Source: Emydura subglobosa (Eukaryota > Chordata > Testudines > Chelidae). Taken from it: DNA of 64,000 bases. The translations under genes were made by a program, and so were the position numbers. The stretch covers positions 23,080,353-23,144,352 of the forward strand of contig ML679970.1 of assembly GCA_007922225.1 (NCBI GenBank), in the 5' to 3' direction. This document shows positions 44,818 to 56,345 of the stretch, in pieces. Every line of letters begins with the position of its first letter. Within the stretch, counting starts at the first letter, position 1. The notes beneath the pieces are model-generated. The model was not told the origin of the DNA and did no database searches. It saw nothing but the letters and a program-made list of their open reading frames with translations.

Positions 44818-45165
44818 TAGGCCCTCATCCTGCAAATGCTTATGCATGTGATTAAATTTGTTAGTAATCCAAGGCCCCAAGCATAATTTTTTCGGGCCCA
44901 GTACAAACTTGTAACACGGGCACCCTCCCACACACATACCACAATCCTTCATCCCATACATACAATCTCTCATGAGCCATTAACATTTTTTTCCTTGTGG
45001 TAATGGGGTTACAGTTTGGGCTGGGCCCCCCAGGGCCTCCAAGCCCCAGTAAAGTGTACCCCCCCCCATGTGGGTGCCCTGTAGTAATCCCATTTCCTTC
45101 AATAGGAATATTCATGTGTGTAAAGTTAAGCACATGTGTAAGGATTTGCAGAATTGGGGTTTTAA
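44818..45165. repeat. Palindromic MITE-like repeat carrying a nested insertion
   Basis: The left arm CATCCTGCAAATGCTTATGC (44826-44845) and the right arm around GTGTAAGGATTTGCAG (45136-45151) are inverted. Inner parts GATTAAATTTGTTAGTAATCC and CAATAGGAATATTCATGTG continue the host element on either side of the insertion at 44871-45081. Confidence 0.65.
44871..45081. mobile_element. Small hAT-like insertion with 9-bp direct repeats
   Basis: The 211-bp insertion is flanked by TAGTAATCC at 44862-44870 and 45082-45090 (8 or 9 bp duplicated). It begins AAGGCCCCAAGCA and ends TGTGGGTGCCCTG; the ends are weakly inverted. An internal C run precedes the right end. Excising it restores the palindromic host repeat. 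Confidence 0.7.
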
Positions 45166-47335
45166 TGTAGTATTAGCACAGGTTTTTATTTTATTTTCTA
45201 GGTTTTTAAAAGAAAAGGAAAAATGAGAGGAAGTGAAAGAAACTTTGAAGAAATATAAACAATTGAATCAGAGTAAATGCTAAAGGAGGTAACCTTTTAA
45301 ACTGCCTTAAATATTTAGGCTGGTTTAAGTATTTAAATTACTTTAAAACTTTGCAATGGCATAGTTTTAAAGGGGAGTTATCACTTTAGATACCATTAGC
45401 AGTTAAAGCAGCATTGTAGTGGCCATAAATACCTAAGATGACATAACATTTTATTGTCTTAAGTATTCAGGGCTACATAAGTGCTTAATCCATTTTAACA
45501 TCACACTTATGAATAGATATATACATGTATAATATTTTTCTCTCGAAGTGGGAACACAGATTTAGCTAAATTTTCTATGGCATGCATGCATTAATGTATG
45601 TTCATCTTATCATAGCTTACTTGTTATTTAATCAATGAGGCCGTCCGTCCTCAGTGAGGACCATTTACATGCCATATTTCAGAGTTCAGACATTTTGGAG
45701 TTATTTGTGTGAAAAAAGTGTCATTCTTTTTCCCATAAAATGGAAAAACATTTATTTTCACCTTCACAGAACTAAAAATGGTACTTGAGATTTCATTCAA
45801 ATTTCTCTCCAAAATTCATCTTTAGGCAGAAGCTAATTCATCTTTAGGCAGAGGCAGGGAAAGGCGCTCTGATATGGTTATAGGTACTAATATAAGAACA
45901 CAGATCATTAGAATGAAAATTTCATATCAAAAGATGATTTCTTCAGAAATGTATGACTGTGAAAAAGTCACAAGTGACTGGTGAATTCCTGAAACTGCTT
46001 TGCAGATTAAACTATAATGTTTGTTATTAGACGAGCACTATAATAATCTATAGACCAGATCGTGCATTGCACTTTGGACCTGTCAGGAGGTGCTAGGACC
46101 TTTGTGTTTTTTTTAATATTTTGTAGGTCTTGGAAATAATCATAAAATACATATTTGCAGCAGGTCATTATAAAATATTACTATCTTTCACCTGCAGTGT
46201 CAAATTTAAACAATAATAGTGTTGCCATATTTTACCAGGAAGTAATATACCATTCTCCCCTTTTCAATCCGTAAGACACACATTGGTATAATTGTACTTT
46301 CATATCATGATTAGCATGTAGGCTGATTTTCACGAAGTGCCTTCAGCACTAATTCTCTGTCTGCAAAATTACATTTTGTGAGATACTAGCAAGATGCTTT
46401 ACATGGTGATCTATTTTCTGTCCTTTATATTAACTAGTAGCTACTGTGAATTTTTTTATGAGTTTTATTTCAACTTAATCAAAAAAATCAGGATCTCCAG
46501 ATACACATAGAAGTGGGTTTTTCACTTAACTTCCTATTTATACACCTTTTTCCTGTTCTTTTGCCCCTAGATACACAGTTGGCAGTTTACATTATCTGAG
46601 GATTTGGGCCACACATGTTCAGCAACACATTTGGGGTGAAAGCCTGGTGTCACTGAAGTCAGTGGGAATTTTGCTATAATTTTATCTTCAGGTGAAATTA
46701 CCTTAACGTGCTAGGACTCATGTGGGTTTAAGGTTGCTAACCCTCCAGGAATTAAAGATTATGTCTTGATGAAACATCCAGGAATATGTCCAATCAAAAT
46801 TGATTTCAAATGGTGTGGAGTTGGATAGGCCTTCTGGACAGGGGTGCATTTGACTCTTTAAGGATAATGTTCAGTGTTTCACACACTATTCATAATTTTA
46901 ACAGGGATTGGATTGCAAAATAATACTCTGCACATAACATTGAATATTTTATCTAATTATTTTTCAGCACATTTATCTCTGTCCAGTAATAATAGAAATA
47001 GTTAGCACTTATTATATTGTTCCTTCCAACTGAGAACTTCAAACATTAAAGGGCAAACTGGAATAATACAATCACTGGACTTCTTTGGGTGTTGTGATGT
47101 TCTGCATTCTACCAGGAGAATATGAGGGAGGCATCTCAAGGAGCTACATAGTGTTCTGTGGCTGCTATCTGTGGTGCAGTCATATAACACTTCCAATACC
47201 CCCACCTCCTTCCTACTGTATTTGGGGCAATATGTATGTTCTTTGTGCACTCCCCTGAGTATCTGTGTAAGATACCAGTCATAATATGTCCCAAACTGTT
47301 TAAACCCCATAATAGTCCTGTGAGCAAGAGATCTA
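45166..47335. other. No gene seen; small duplications and MITE fragments
   Basis: Contains the 22-bp tandem duplication at 45813-45856 and a fragment near 46731-46805 (AACCCTCCAGGAATTAAAGA, ATGTCTTGATGAAACATCC) that resembles a sauropsid MITE family. Also AAGTCAGTGGGAATTTTG near 46656, a phrase common in palindromic amniote repeats. Confidence 0.5.
45813..45856. repeat. 22-bp tandem duplication
   Basis: AATTCATCTTTAGGCAGA occurs at 45813 and 45835, each followed by AGC or GGC; two adjacent copies with one mismatch in the last bases. Confidence 0.9.
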
Positions 47336-47339
47336 AGTA

Positions 47340-47475
47340 TTTCTGTTTTATATATTAGGGAAACTGAGATACAGAGGGGTTAGAGGAAACCTGCAATAGG
47401 TCACATAGTGAGCTACTGTCAGAGTTAGATCAGATCTCCTAATTGCCAGTCCTGTGCTCTAGCCACTAGATGTGT
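47340..47475 (-). repeat. MIR-like SINE, antisense
   Basis: GGGAAACTGAGATACAGAGG, GTCACATAGTGAGCTACTG and GATCTCCTAATTGCCAGTCC follow the antisense order of tail, core and 5' tRNA-like region. Confidence 0.7.
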
Positions 47476-47640
47476 TACCACTCACTGCTAAAACTAATCA
47501 ATAATATCTGTGTGAAATAGTTGGTCCATTTGCTCCGTTTAACACTGAATGCTACAGTTTGAACATTTGTAAGCAATTAGGAAGATTGCCACCACTAAAT
47601 GAACTGGAAGAAAACATAATTCTTCTGAAACCGCATTAAT
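47476..47640. other. No feature seen
   Basis: Short unique spacer between a SINE and a MITE. Confidence 0.5.
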
Positions 47641-47650
47641 ATTCTGTTTT

Positions 47651-47750
47651 AGGGTGACCAGATAGCAAGTGTTGAAAATCGGGACAGGGTGGGGGTTATA
47701 GGCGCCTATATAAGAAAAAGCCCTGAATTATTGGGACATCTAGTCACCCT
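47651..47750. mobile_element. Complete 100-bp MITE, AGGGTGAC ends, 10-bp or longer direct repeats
   Basis: Terminal inverted repeats AGGGTGAC and GTCACCCT bound a 100-bp body with GGCGCCTATA in the middle. ATTCTGTTTT flanks both sides (47641-47650 and 47751-47760), and the identity extends by a few bases (TATTCTGTTTTAGG) because the element end and the right flank share AGG. A truncated relative lies at 20017. A 9-11 bp duplication would fit a Mutator-like transposase, but the extended repeat makes the class uncertain. Confidence 0.85.
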
Positions 47751-47760
47751 ATTCTGTTTT

Positions 47761-49737
47761 AGGCTTCTTTGTTAAGGTCTGCTCACTTTTTCCGTGTTGT
47801 AACTTGTGTAAGGGGGAAAAAAAGAACTATGCCTGAACCTTTGGGTATTTTATTTATGTAAACTTATTAATTGGTATTTCGTTATCCAACATAATTTAGG
47901 GTATTTGGTTCATCAGACATCAGAGAGATGTAGTTACGAGATAGTTCCTCCTGTCCCCCAGCTCAGATAGTACTTTCGTTGAGTTTACTTCTGTAGTTTC
48001 TGTATATTTCATGTGGTTCATCTAGGCAGGAAATTGTCAACATCATTTTTTTCTGCAAAAGCGCAGTATTCATCGTATCTTCATATTACATGAATATATC
48101 TTATACTTTTCTGCCTTTCCCTTTACTTGCGTTGAATGCTTATTTTTAAGACATTTTTTACTGTAAATTTTGTTGCAAAATAACCCCCATGCAGATTAGA
48201 TTGTCTATCAAATTTAACATTAAGCAATAGGACTTCTTGCCATCAAACTGCAGATGAGGTACAGATAATGTTGTAGTGGGAAGATAAACAGATTACAATT
48301 TTATTGCACAGGAGTGAACTTAGCAGAAGAATACAGTGAAACACAGCCACGTAGTCCTTTTAGATGCCAACTCTTGATCCTTCTGTGATCCCAGTATGCT
48401 TCACCTGCTGAGACCTATTGTGGGGAAGGTCATGCAGTCAGGCATGAAGACTCCCAACCAAAGACAACCTACCAAGCCCAGAATAGTCTGCACATGGCTG
48501 GGATCCCTCACAAAACTAGCATGCTGTTTGGGATTAGATATGGGCATCTGCTTCCAGCAGCAGAAGTAAGTCCATCCGTCCCACTTGCTTTCCCTAGGGT
48601 AGGAGAGAGAGTTCTGTTTTGCTTTTCAGTAAAAGGATCCTAGCCCACTAAGTGAAAGCACCTCATGTTAAGAATGCAGTTTAGCTCCAGGAACATTGCC
48701 AAACAAATGTTTAAAAATCAGTCCCCCAAAATATTGAAATTTAAAACATAATTCATTTTTGTTTCTTTTTATTGGCCTTCTGTTTTTTGAGTTTTAGCGT
48801 GCATGTTTATGTAAGACATACACAAAAGGGAGTGCACAGTGACTTTTAGACCTTTTTGGACTTTTGTTCCTCAGAGGCAGTGTTGCCCGTAAATACTGAT
48901 AAAGTGACCAAGTACACCATTACAGAAGTACGTATAAGTATACTATGGAAACAGTACTTAGGTATTTATAGGTAGAAGTACAAGTATAAGTGCAAGTACT
49001 TTCAACTCCCGTATTCCCTACGATTGTCTGGTCAATGTATGGACAACTAAATAAATAATAGAAACACATAGTTGAAGAGAGAGAGAGCAAGAATGAAATT
49101 TTATTCTATACACTAACATAGAGTAACAATAAAAACATCTCTTACAAATGTAAATACATTTTTCTTTCTATGGGGGGGAGAGGAAGAGAGAGTGTGTGTG
49201 TAAAAATAATGCTATGTACAGACAACATCAGTCTATGAAATGGGCAATTTAGTTGCAAGAATTGGCAACACTATTCTAATGACCTGCAAATTAAGAACAG
49301 AGTTCTGCCCTTAGCCCGAGAAGCACAATGATTCTAGGACTTGTTGGTTCTAAGATGGGCCACAGAGGCACTTGGAAGAGGCACTCTACAATTCTTTGGG
49401 ACCAGGGGTGATCCAAACAGTGGGCTACAAATATAATGCTGTTATTACTACCTGGTACTTGTTTAACTTCTTTTTGGTTAAGGCATTGAAAGAAAAGGGC
49501 ATTGAGGAAATGGTGTACACCTGTGGCCTTAATTAATCTCTGGCAACTTTTATCCTTCCCACCATCACAGTGTGCCACGCGCAGCTTTGGTGCACTTCTA
49601 CTCTGAGGATTTAGCCCATTATTTTTGTCTTAACAGTATCCTCTGTTTTAATTAATAAAAGGGAACAAATAGTGCCAGTGGCCTTTTCATTTTTAAGACA
49701 TGGTCAGGGAAGCTTTTTTCCCATACTCCTAAATTAT
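47761..49737. other. No gene seen; AGTAC-rich patch at 48.91-49.01 kb
   Basis: Unique-looking DNA. Between about 48910 and 49010, AAGTAC, AAGTAT and AGTACTT recur many times in both orientations. A short (GA)n and (TG)n pair lies near 49075-49200. No coding signal. Confidence 0.5.
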
Positions 49738-51200
49738 AGAGTGATAGAAGCGTAGGACTGGAAGGTACCTCGAGAGGTCATCTAGTCCAGTCATCTGCAC
49801 TCAAGGCAGGACTAAATATTATCTAGACCAACCCTGACAGGTGTTTGTCTAATCTGCTCTTAAAAATCTCCAATGATGGAAATTCCACAACTTCCTTAGG
49901 TAATTTATTCCAGTGCTTAACTATCCTTGCTGCAGTTTAAGCCCATTGTTTCTTATCCTATCCTCAGAGGTTAAAGAGAACAAGTTTTCTCCCTCCTCCT
50001 TGTAACAACTTTTTATTTACTTGAAAACTCTTATCATGTCCCCTCTGTCTTCTCGTCTCCAGTAAAACCTATTTTTTTCAATCCTCCCTCATAGGTCAAA
50101 GTTTTCTAGACCTTTAATCATTTTTGTTGCTCTTCTCTGGACTTTCTCCAATTCATCCACATTTTTCCTGAAATGTGGTGCCCAGAACTGGACACAATAC
50201 GTCAGATGAGGCCTAATCAGTGTGGAGAAGAGTGGAAGAATAGCTTCTCTCATCTTGCTTACAGCACTCCTGCTAATACATCCCAGAATGATGTTTGCTT
50301 TTTTTGCAATGGCATAACACTGTTGACTCATATTTAGCTTGTGATCCACTATGACCCCCCAGATCTTTTTCTGCAGTACTCCTTCCTAAGCAGTCATTTT
50401 CCATTTTGTATGTGTGCAACTGATTGTTCCTTCCTAAGTGAAGTACTTTGCATTTGTCCTTCTCCAATTTCATCCTATTTACTTTAGACCATTTCTCCAG
50501 TTTGTCCAGATCATTCTGAATTTTAATCCTATCCTCCAAAGCACTTGCAACGCCTGCCAGGTTGGTATCTTCTGCAAACTTTATAAATATACTTTCTATG
50601 CCATTATCTAAACCATTGATGAAGATATTGAACAGAACTGGACCCAGAACTGATCCCTGGGGGGACCCCACTTGATGTGCCCTTTCAACTTGACTGTGAA
50701 CCACTGATAGGTACTCTCTGGGAATGGTTTTCCAACCAGTTATGCACCCACCTTATAGTAGCTCCATCTAGGTTGCGTGTCCCTAGTTTGCTTATGAGAA
50801 GGTCATGCGAGAGAGTATCAAAAGCCTTACTAAAGTCAAGATATACCACGTCTACCGCTTCCCCCCAGCCACAAGGCTTGTTACCCTGTCAAAGAAAGTT
50901 TTGACATGATTTGTTATTGACAAATCCATGCTGACTGTTACTCATCACTTTATTATTTTCCAGGTGTTTGCAAATTGATTGCTTAATTATTTACTCTATT
51001 ATCTTTCTGGGTACTGAAGTTAAACTGGTTTGCAATTTCCCAGGTTGTCCTTATTCCCCTTTTTATTGATTGGCACTATCTTTGCCCTTTTCCAGTCCTC
51101 TGGAATCTCTCCTGTCTTCCATGATTTTTTAAGATAATTGCTAATGGCTCAGATATCTCCCCAGTTAGCTCCTTGATTATTCTAGGACGTATTTCATCAT
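49738..51200 (-). mobile_element. CR1 LINE, antisense, with 3' end and part of ORF2
   Basis: On the minus strand the element's 3' end (GTGATAGAAGCGTAGGACTG and GAGGTCATCTAGTCCAG, read from the plus strand at 49741-49795) lies at the left, and RT sequence extends right to about 51200, where it stops before a (TA)n tract. Two ORF2 pieces are readable (next entry). Orientation matches the CR1 at 4.8-7.2 kb. Several frameshifts; inactive. Confidence 0.88.
50089..50704 (-). pseudogene. CR1 ORF2 RT fragment with FAED in place of FADD
   Basis: The frame at 50273-50704 (minus) shows GSPQGSVLGPVLFNIFINGL, a classic non-LTR RT block, then IKFAEDTNLAG, where the catalytic FADD box should be: the first Asp has become Glu. 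It continues with KLEKWSKVNRMKLEKDKCKV. A frameshift near 50345 then leads into MSQQCYAIAKKANIILGCIS and [14 protein letters not shown] (50089-50349), which match 13.0-13.8 kb. Together they cover the RT palm end and thumb. Not functional. Confidence 0.85.
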
Positions 51201-51219
51201 TCTATACTGTATTTGAAAA

Positions 51220-51223
<4 letters not shown>

Positions 51224-51261
<38 letters not shown>
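51224..51261. repeat. (TA)n microsatellite
   Basis: About 19 TA units, beginning about 20 bp after the CR1 homology stops. Confidence 0.9.
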
Positions 51262-51263
<2 letters not shown>

Positions 51264-53149
51264 AGATTTTATTTGTAATATTTTAAATATATATTTAAAC
51301 TTCTAAGATTTTGGCATTTAGCTACCAGAGGCTTCTAATGTGTGCTAACAGTTAAAAGATTACATATTTGGATACACCTCTAGTCTCCAGGATGAACCTT
51401 AAGATAGTTTTAAGAAGGAACAGTGTTATACCACACAGAAATGTAAATAAGGGAAGTTACTACAAAATTCTTCTGGAAATGCATTTTTTATCCTTGAGCT
51501 TGGTTTAGACCTTGTTTAATAAAATGTTGAATGATGGTTTTTTTAATGGTTGTTTTCCTTATTATTCAAGGACATATTTCTACATTAGGTTTGACCTATA
51601 TTTTGATGGCTATAATTTATGATCAGTTTTCTAATCTAGTCATGTATTTTTAAAACTAGCCTTATTTATAGCCAAAACAACTTGTTTTTGGAGGAAGTTT
51701 TATTCCTGTGCAAGTAAGCTAGGGGAAAAGTGATTACTTATTTAACAATCTGATTTCACAACACTTGATTTGTGAGACGATAACATGAACAATTCACTTT
51801 CAGTAGCTTTAATTATTGAAGTCTCATGGTTGATTAATTGAAGACTTTCTGATGCATTACACTGCTCACTTATGGCCTGATTATTTATGCCTTGCTCAAA
51901 CTGGAACTTCATTGACTTCAGGGATAATTTAATCAAGACATAATAGACTGTATTATTATAATGCCTTTATTGGGAGTTCTAACCTAAGTGAGGAATGCAG
52001 GATAAGTCTTAATTAGCAAATACTAACACTGTTTTTAAGCTTCAAAAAGGCTTGAGTGTTCCTTGTTTACATGTCAAGACTGCATTTTAGGCTTCTACAA
52101 TTGAGCTTCATGAACATGTTATAATGCAGTATCATTGCTATCAAGAAACTAGGAAGAAAAGTGGCATTATACAGAAAACCAATTAACCAAAAGTTACAGC
52201 TTTACAATATTGACATATTTAAAGTTTGTTTTTTTACTGCTACTGTGGAAAAATTAAGACAGACGTCTCCTTCACTGCTTCATTTACTCAACTGTAAAAT
52301 TGAATTAGGATGATTTTTTTCTAATACATAGTTTTTTGATATTTTATTCTTGCTTTAGTTTTTTCAGACTCTTCTTTCAGTAAATGTCACTAGTGTTTAC
52401 CTCTGAGAAAAGTTGACGTCTTGGCTCATCTAATGAATATACTTTATCACTCTTAGGAATAAATCCTGCCCCTTCCTTTGCAGGTGCAGTGTTTCTCTTG
52501 GCAGTAGAAACTCCTTTCCTGCAGAAGAAAGGGTGGGGTTGTGCTGTGGATTTGGGGGCTGTGTAATGACTGAGCTGTGTATTCCCTGAGAGTCATGGAG
52601 ATCAGCTTACTGTGTGCCAGCATGCTTTGGGCAGGAGAGACGTGAGAGTGAGGTCAGAGGCTCCACTGCAATGTAGGTTAGCATAGCAGCAGTGGCACTG
52701 CAAGTGTCTTGGCTGCCTTTTAAAAGCCACAGAGTGGCTCCACAGCTACTTTACATCTGGTGTTGTAGATGATTCCATCCTCCATTGCCCTGCATGTGCC
52801 CTGTACTTAGGTTCTGATCACCAAGCAAAGTTCTGATTGATCAAGCAAAATTTTAGGGCCCCCAACCTTCATTAAGATCTCAGTGAACTCCCAAGACCTG
52901 AATGGAGAGTACCTGAACAAGGATGCCCAGAATGACACGAAAGAGTACCTGCCCAAGGAAACTCAGAAGCATAAGACCTTTTTCATTAGGAAGACCTAAT
53001 TTGACTTGAAGGATAAGAATATTCTCATTAAAACTTATTTCCCTAAGAACTGGAGACAAACAGCAATTTGTTTAAGTTTGGGCATCAAACAAATACTGAA
53101 ATTATGTGGACAGAAGCATTTATGCTATTTTATTTGTATTTTAGCCTGT
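51262..53149. other. No gene seen
   Basis: Unique AT-rich DNA to about 52.4 kb, slightly GC-richer to 52.9 kb. Short frames only. Confidence 0.5.
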
Positions 53150-53522
53150 GATGGGATGTTAGATGGGGTGGATTCTGAGTTACTACAGAGAATTCTTTCT
53201 GGGTGTCTGGCTGAGTCTTGCCCACATGTTCAGGGTTTAGCTGATCACCATATTTGGAGTCGGAAGGAATTTTCATTCAGGGCAGATTGGCAGAGACCCC
53301 GAGGGTTTTTCACCTTCCTCTGCAGCGTGGGACACAGGTCACTTGTTGATGGATTCTCTATACCTTGAAGTCTTTAAACCGTTATTTGAGGATTTCAATA
53401 ACTCAGTGATAGGTTAGGGATCTATTAAAGGAGTGGGTGTATGAGGTTCTGTGGCCTGCATTGTGCAGGAGGTCAGACTAAATGATCATAATGGTCCCCT
53501 CTAATCTTAAAGTCTATGAGTA
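53150..53522 (+). mobile_element. LINE 3' tail of a second CR1/L3-like type
   Basis: Phrases include GGAGTCGGAAGGAATTTTC, GGCAGATTGGCAGAGACCC, TACCTTGAAGTCTTTAAACC, then AGGAGGTCAGACTAAATGAT and CTTAAAGTCTATGAG. The tail is shared with the 14.1, 31.3 and 53.8 kb elements. The 120-codon frame at 53006-53368 overlapping it is incidental. Confidence 0.7.
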
Positions 53523-54040
53523 GGGAGGTGACTTTTTCCTATGTATATGGCTTTGATGAGACTGATACTAGAAAACTGGTGTCCACATTTTAAAAAGGAG
53601 AGGCCATAAAAAATAAATCAAGGACTAGAGAAGATTCCTTACACTGATAGACCTGATGAGTTTAGTCTGTTTAGTTTGTCAGAAAGAAGATTAGACATAA
53701 TTTGATTATGTTGTGTAAGAGAAAATACAGGGATCTTTAGACCAGTGGAGAAAGGCATAAACAGGAGGCAATGGCTGGGAGTTAAAACCAAACAAATTCA
53801 AATGAGAAATATCACAGATTTTTAAACAGTAAAAGTGATTAACCAGTGGAACAAATTACTAAGGGAAATGGTGGATTCTCCATCTTTTGAAGTCTTCAAG
53901 TCAAGACTAATGTATTTCTGGAAGAGGCTTTAGTCAAACACAAGTAATTGGGCTCAGTGCATTGGATAACTGTGAAATACTATGCCTAGTGTTGTATGGG
54001 AAGTGAGATTAGATGATTTAACCATTGTTGCATTCCTTCT
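53523..54040 (+). mobile_element. CR1/L3-like LINE 3' region, degraded
   Basis: Contains AACTGGTGTCCACATTTTAA, GATGAGTTTAGTCTGTTTAG, AACCAGTGGAACAAATTACT and GGTGGATTCTCCATCTTTTG, the same order as the LINE at 14.1 kb and 30.6-31.5 kb, ending with AGATTAGATGATTTAACC. No open frame. Confidence 0.7.
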
Positions 54041-55214
54041 GGAGCAGCGTGGGAGAGAGATTGACTGAGTGACAGTCCATCTCTTTTGGCCTTCCCTCTG
54101 TTCTGGGGAAAGCCTAAAATGTGACGTGACTATCTGTCACAATGTGTGCGCCCTGGTGCGCCAGATTATCCATGCTGCCTGGCATGATGGGATGGAGTCG
54201 AGACACTTTATATCTCCTCTGCTCCCTTGCACATGTACTCAGGATGACTGTGATCTGACCTTTTGTGTGCCTTACTCTTGATTTAACACATAATTGGGCT
54301 ACAGATTTTTGAAATTTCAGACATTCCTTCTTTGATAATATTGGAAAGTAACCAGGCATGACTGTTGATGATCTGGATGAGGCCAACAGTAGGAATATTC
54401 AAGAAGATAGCACGGTTCTCTGTTCTGGTCTTACCTTATCTCTACAAGTCACTCTGTACCCAGTTAATTATGCTTCTTAATAAGGGCCACCTTAGGCTTA
54501 AAAGTCAGTGTCTGTAGGGTTCATAAACTTGTTAAACTGCAACAAAGATCAATTAGAAAGGAACTTTCCTATCATACTGTTATCTGCTACAGTTACAGAA
54601 TCAGAAGATTAAACTTTTACAGCATTAGACAGTCCCCCTTAGGAATGATTAGCATGCTTTTTTTGTGGAAGAATATGAACACATTCAGTAAAATAATATT
54701 TTGGAATAGAAGATAATCTGTGCATATGGAATACTTGTCTAAGGTCTTCCAGACACTCTGGCACACCTCAATGACTCCATGGTAATAGGCCTCATCAAAT
54801 TCACTTCCCCCCTTCCTAGTAAGCTAGGAGAAACCGGCTTCTTTGTCATCCTTTGATTTGAGCATGAAATTTCTCCTTTACAATCATTTGGGACTCTAAA
54901 GTTTTGGTCACAAGCTGAAATGCCAAGTTTTACTTCCTCCGTAAGCAAAATCTTGTCTTGTTGCTCCTCCTGAAAAAAAGTAGACTTTGTGTGAGCTGCA
55001 TGTGTTAAGCACCTCTTTATTCCCCTTCAGGGAAGTTTGTGTTAATCTTCAAGATGCCATACTTCGAAAACTAAGGCTATGTCACACTGCTCAGATGAAT
55101 CATCATCAGCATGTGAGTTAGAAATTTATATTTAGATGATTTATAACATTAAGACCACCATGGACTTATAAAAGGAACTGTAATCCCTTTTGGTTCCATC
55201 AATCAGGAAGAAAT
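54041..55214. other. No gene seen
   Basis: Two overlapping opposite-strand frames (54069-54281 and 54114-54386) have no recognisable domain. The rest is unique-looking. Confidence 0.5.
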
Positions 55215-55885
55215 CAGTTATGTCAGCAGTGAGTTTCTCTTAGATGCCAAAATTTCTAGTAACTTTGACTTGAAGTAATTCAAAGCCTTCCCCGCCTTTA
55301 GATCCATGAGTTCTTCAGTCCATGCAACTTCCCTAACTAATTCCCTTAATTTTTTAAAGTTAGCCCTTTTGAAATCAAAGACCCTAGTCACAGATCTATT
55401 TTTGTTTATCCTTCCGTTTAGTTTGAACTGAATTAGCTCAAGGTTGCTTGAACAAAGGTTGTCCCCTACAACCAGTTCTTCTACGAGGTCCTCACTACTC
55501 ACCAATACCTAACCTAAAATGGCATTCCCTCTTGTTGGTTCAGCAACTGTTTGGTGAAGGAATCTGTCAGCTATCACATCCAGGAAAATCTGAGCCCTAT
55601 TATTACTACTAGCGCTAGTATTCCAGTCTATATCCAGGAAATTAAAATCTCCCATAATCATACAGTTCTCAGTAGTATTTACTTCATTAAAAACATTAAG
55701 GAGGTCTCTGTCCGTATCCAAATTGGATCCCGGTGGTCTGTAGCATACCCCAAGCACTGTCCCAGGGGAAGCTCTAGTAGCTTTCTTCCCCAATACAATT
55801 TTTGCCCAGACAGACTCTATCTTATCCATTGCATCACTTCTGATTTCTTTACAATCTACTTTTCATTGATATACAGTGCTACTCT
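55215..55885 (-). mobile_element. CR1 LINE fragment, antisense, endonuclease region
   Basis: The 106-codon minus-strand frame 55509-55829 carries GTVLGVCYRPPG and MIMGDFNFLDIDWN, the conserved motifs of the apurinic-type endonuclease that nicks target DNA in CR1. Downstream (55218-55505, minus) FDFKRANFKKLRELVREVAW continues ORF2 after the endonuclease. The frame is interrupted between the two, and the catalytic His end is missing. It stops abruptly on both sides, so it is an internal piece or a copy broken by later insertion. Confidence 0.85.
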
Positions 55886-56100
55886 ACCACATTTGCCACA
55901 GGACCTCAATGGGAAGGAGGGTCTGAGCCTGAGTCAAGACATGACCCAGGGTTCAAGTCCTGTTGCTTTGCCGTGTAGAGACAGTCCCACTGGACTATTG
56001 CTCTGGGAGTCCTCCAAAAGTACTCCACAATACCATAGGCCAACTTTCTTTGTCTATTGGACAGTCTAGTTTCGTAGCCAGACCAGTTTTTCCACACTGC
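55886..56100. repeat. SINE/MITE-like repeat with tRNA-like B box
   Basis: Contains ACCCAGGGTTCAAGTCCTG near 55946-55964, a B-box-like match, with no cloverleaf or A box at the right spacing. It directly abuts the CR1 endonuclease fragment. Confidence 0.45.
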
Positions 56101-56104
56101 ACCT

Positions 56105-56345
56105 CAAACAAAGGACTAGAGACCACGTTTTAGGAGTGCACTAGGACTAGGATATAGGTTGTTGGACTTGGGCCTGCATAACGCAGTGTAGATACTGGAG
56201 CCCTGGGTAGGGACCCAGCATTCAACAATTTCTGGGGTTACAAATGACTGCAGATGCTCAAGCCCTAGGTTAACAAACCCAGGATTTGATAGTTTATGTT
56301 CTAACCCGGGGCTTACATAGCAGTGTAGACATACCCTTTGTGTAA
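56105..56345. mobile_element. MITE with GTGTAGACATACCC end
   Basis: The right end CAGTGTAGACATACCC (about 56322-56337) is a typical short inverted-repeat end; the internal CGCAGTGTAGATACTGG and AACCCGGGGCTTACATAG are partner motifs. The left end is not clear. Confidence 0.5.

Noticed and set aside
47002..47310. 102-codon frame, minus strand
   Set aside because: Overlaps a second minus-strand frame in another phase; no domain.
53006..53368. 120-codon frame, plus strand
   Set aside because: Extends into a LINE tail and has no recognisable protein motif.
55940..55970. Possible tRNA gene (B-box-like match)
   Set aside because: No A box at normal spacing and no cloverleaf; it belongs to an interspersed repeat.
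55551..56069. 172-codon plus-strand frame
   Set aside because: It is the antisense shadow of the CR1 endonuclease fragment, extended into the next repeat.
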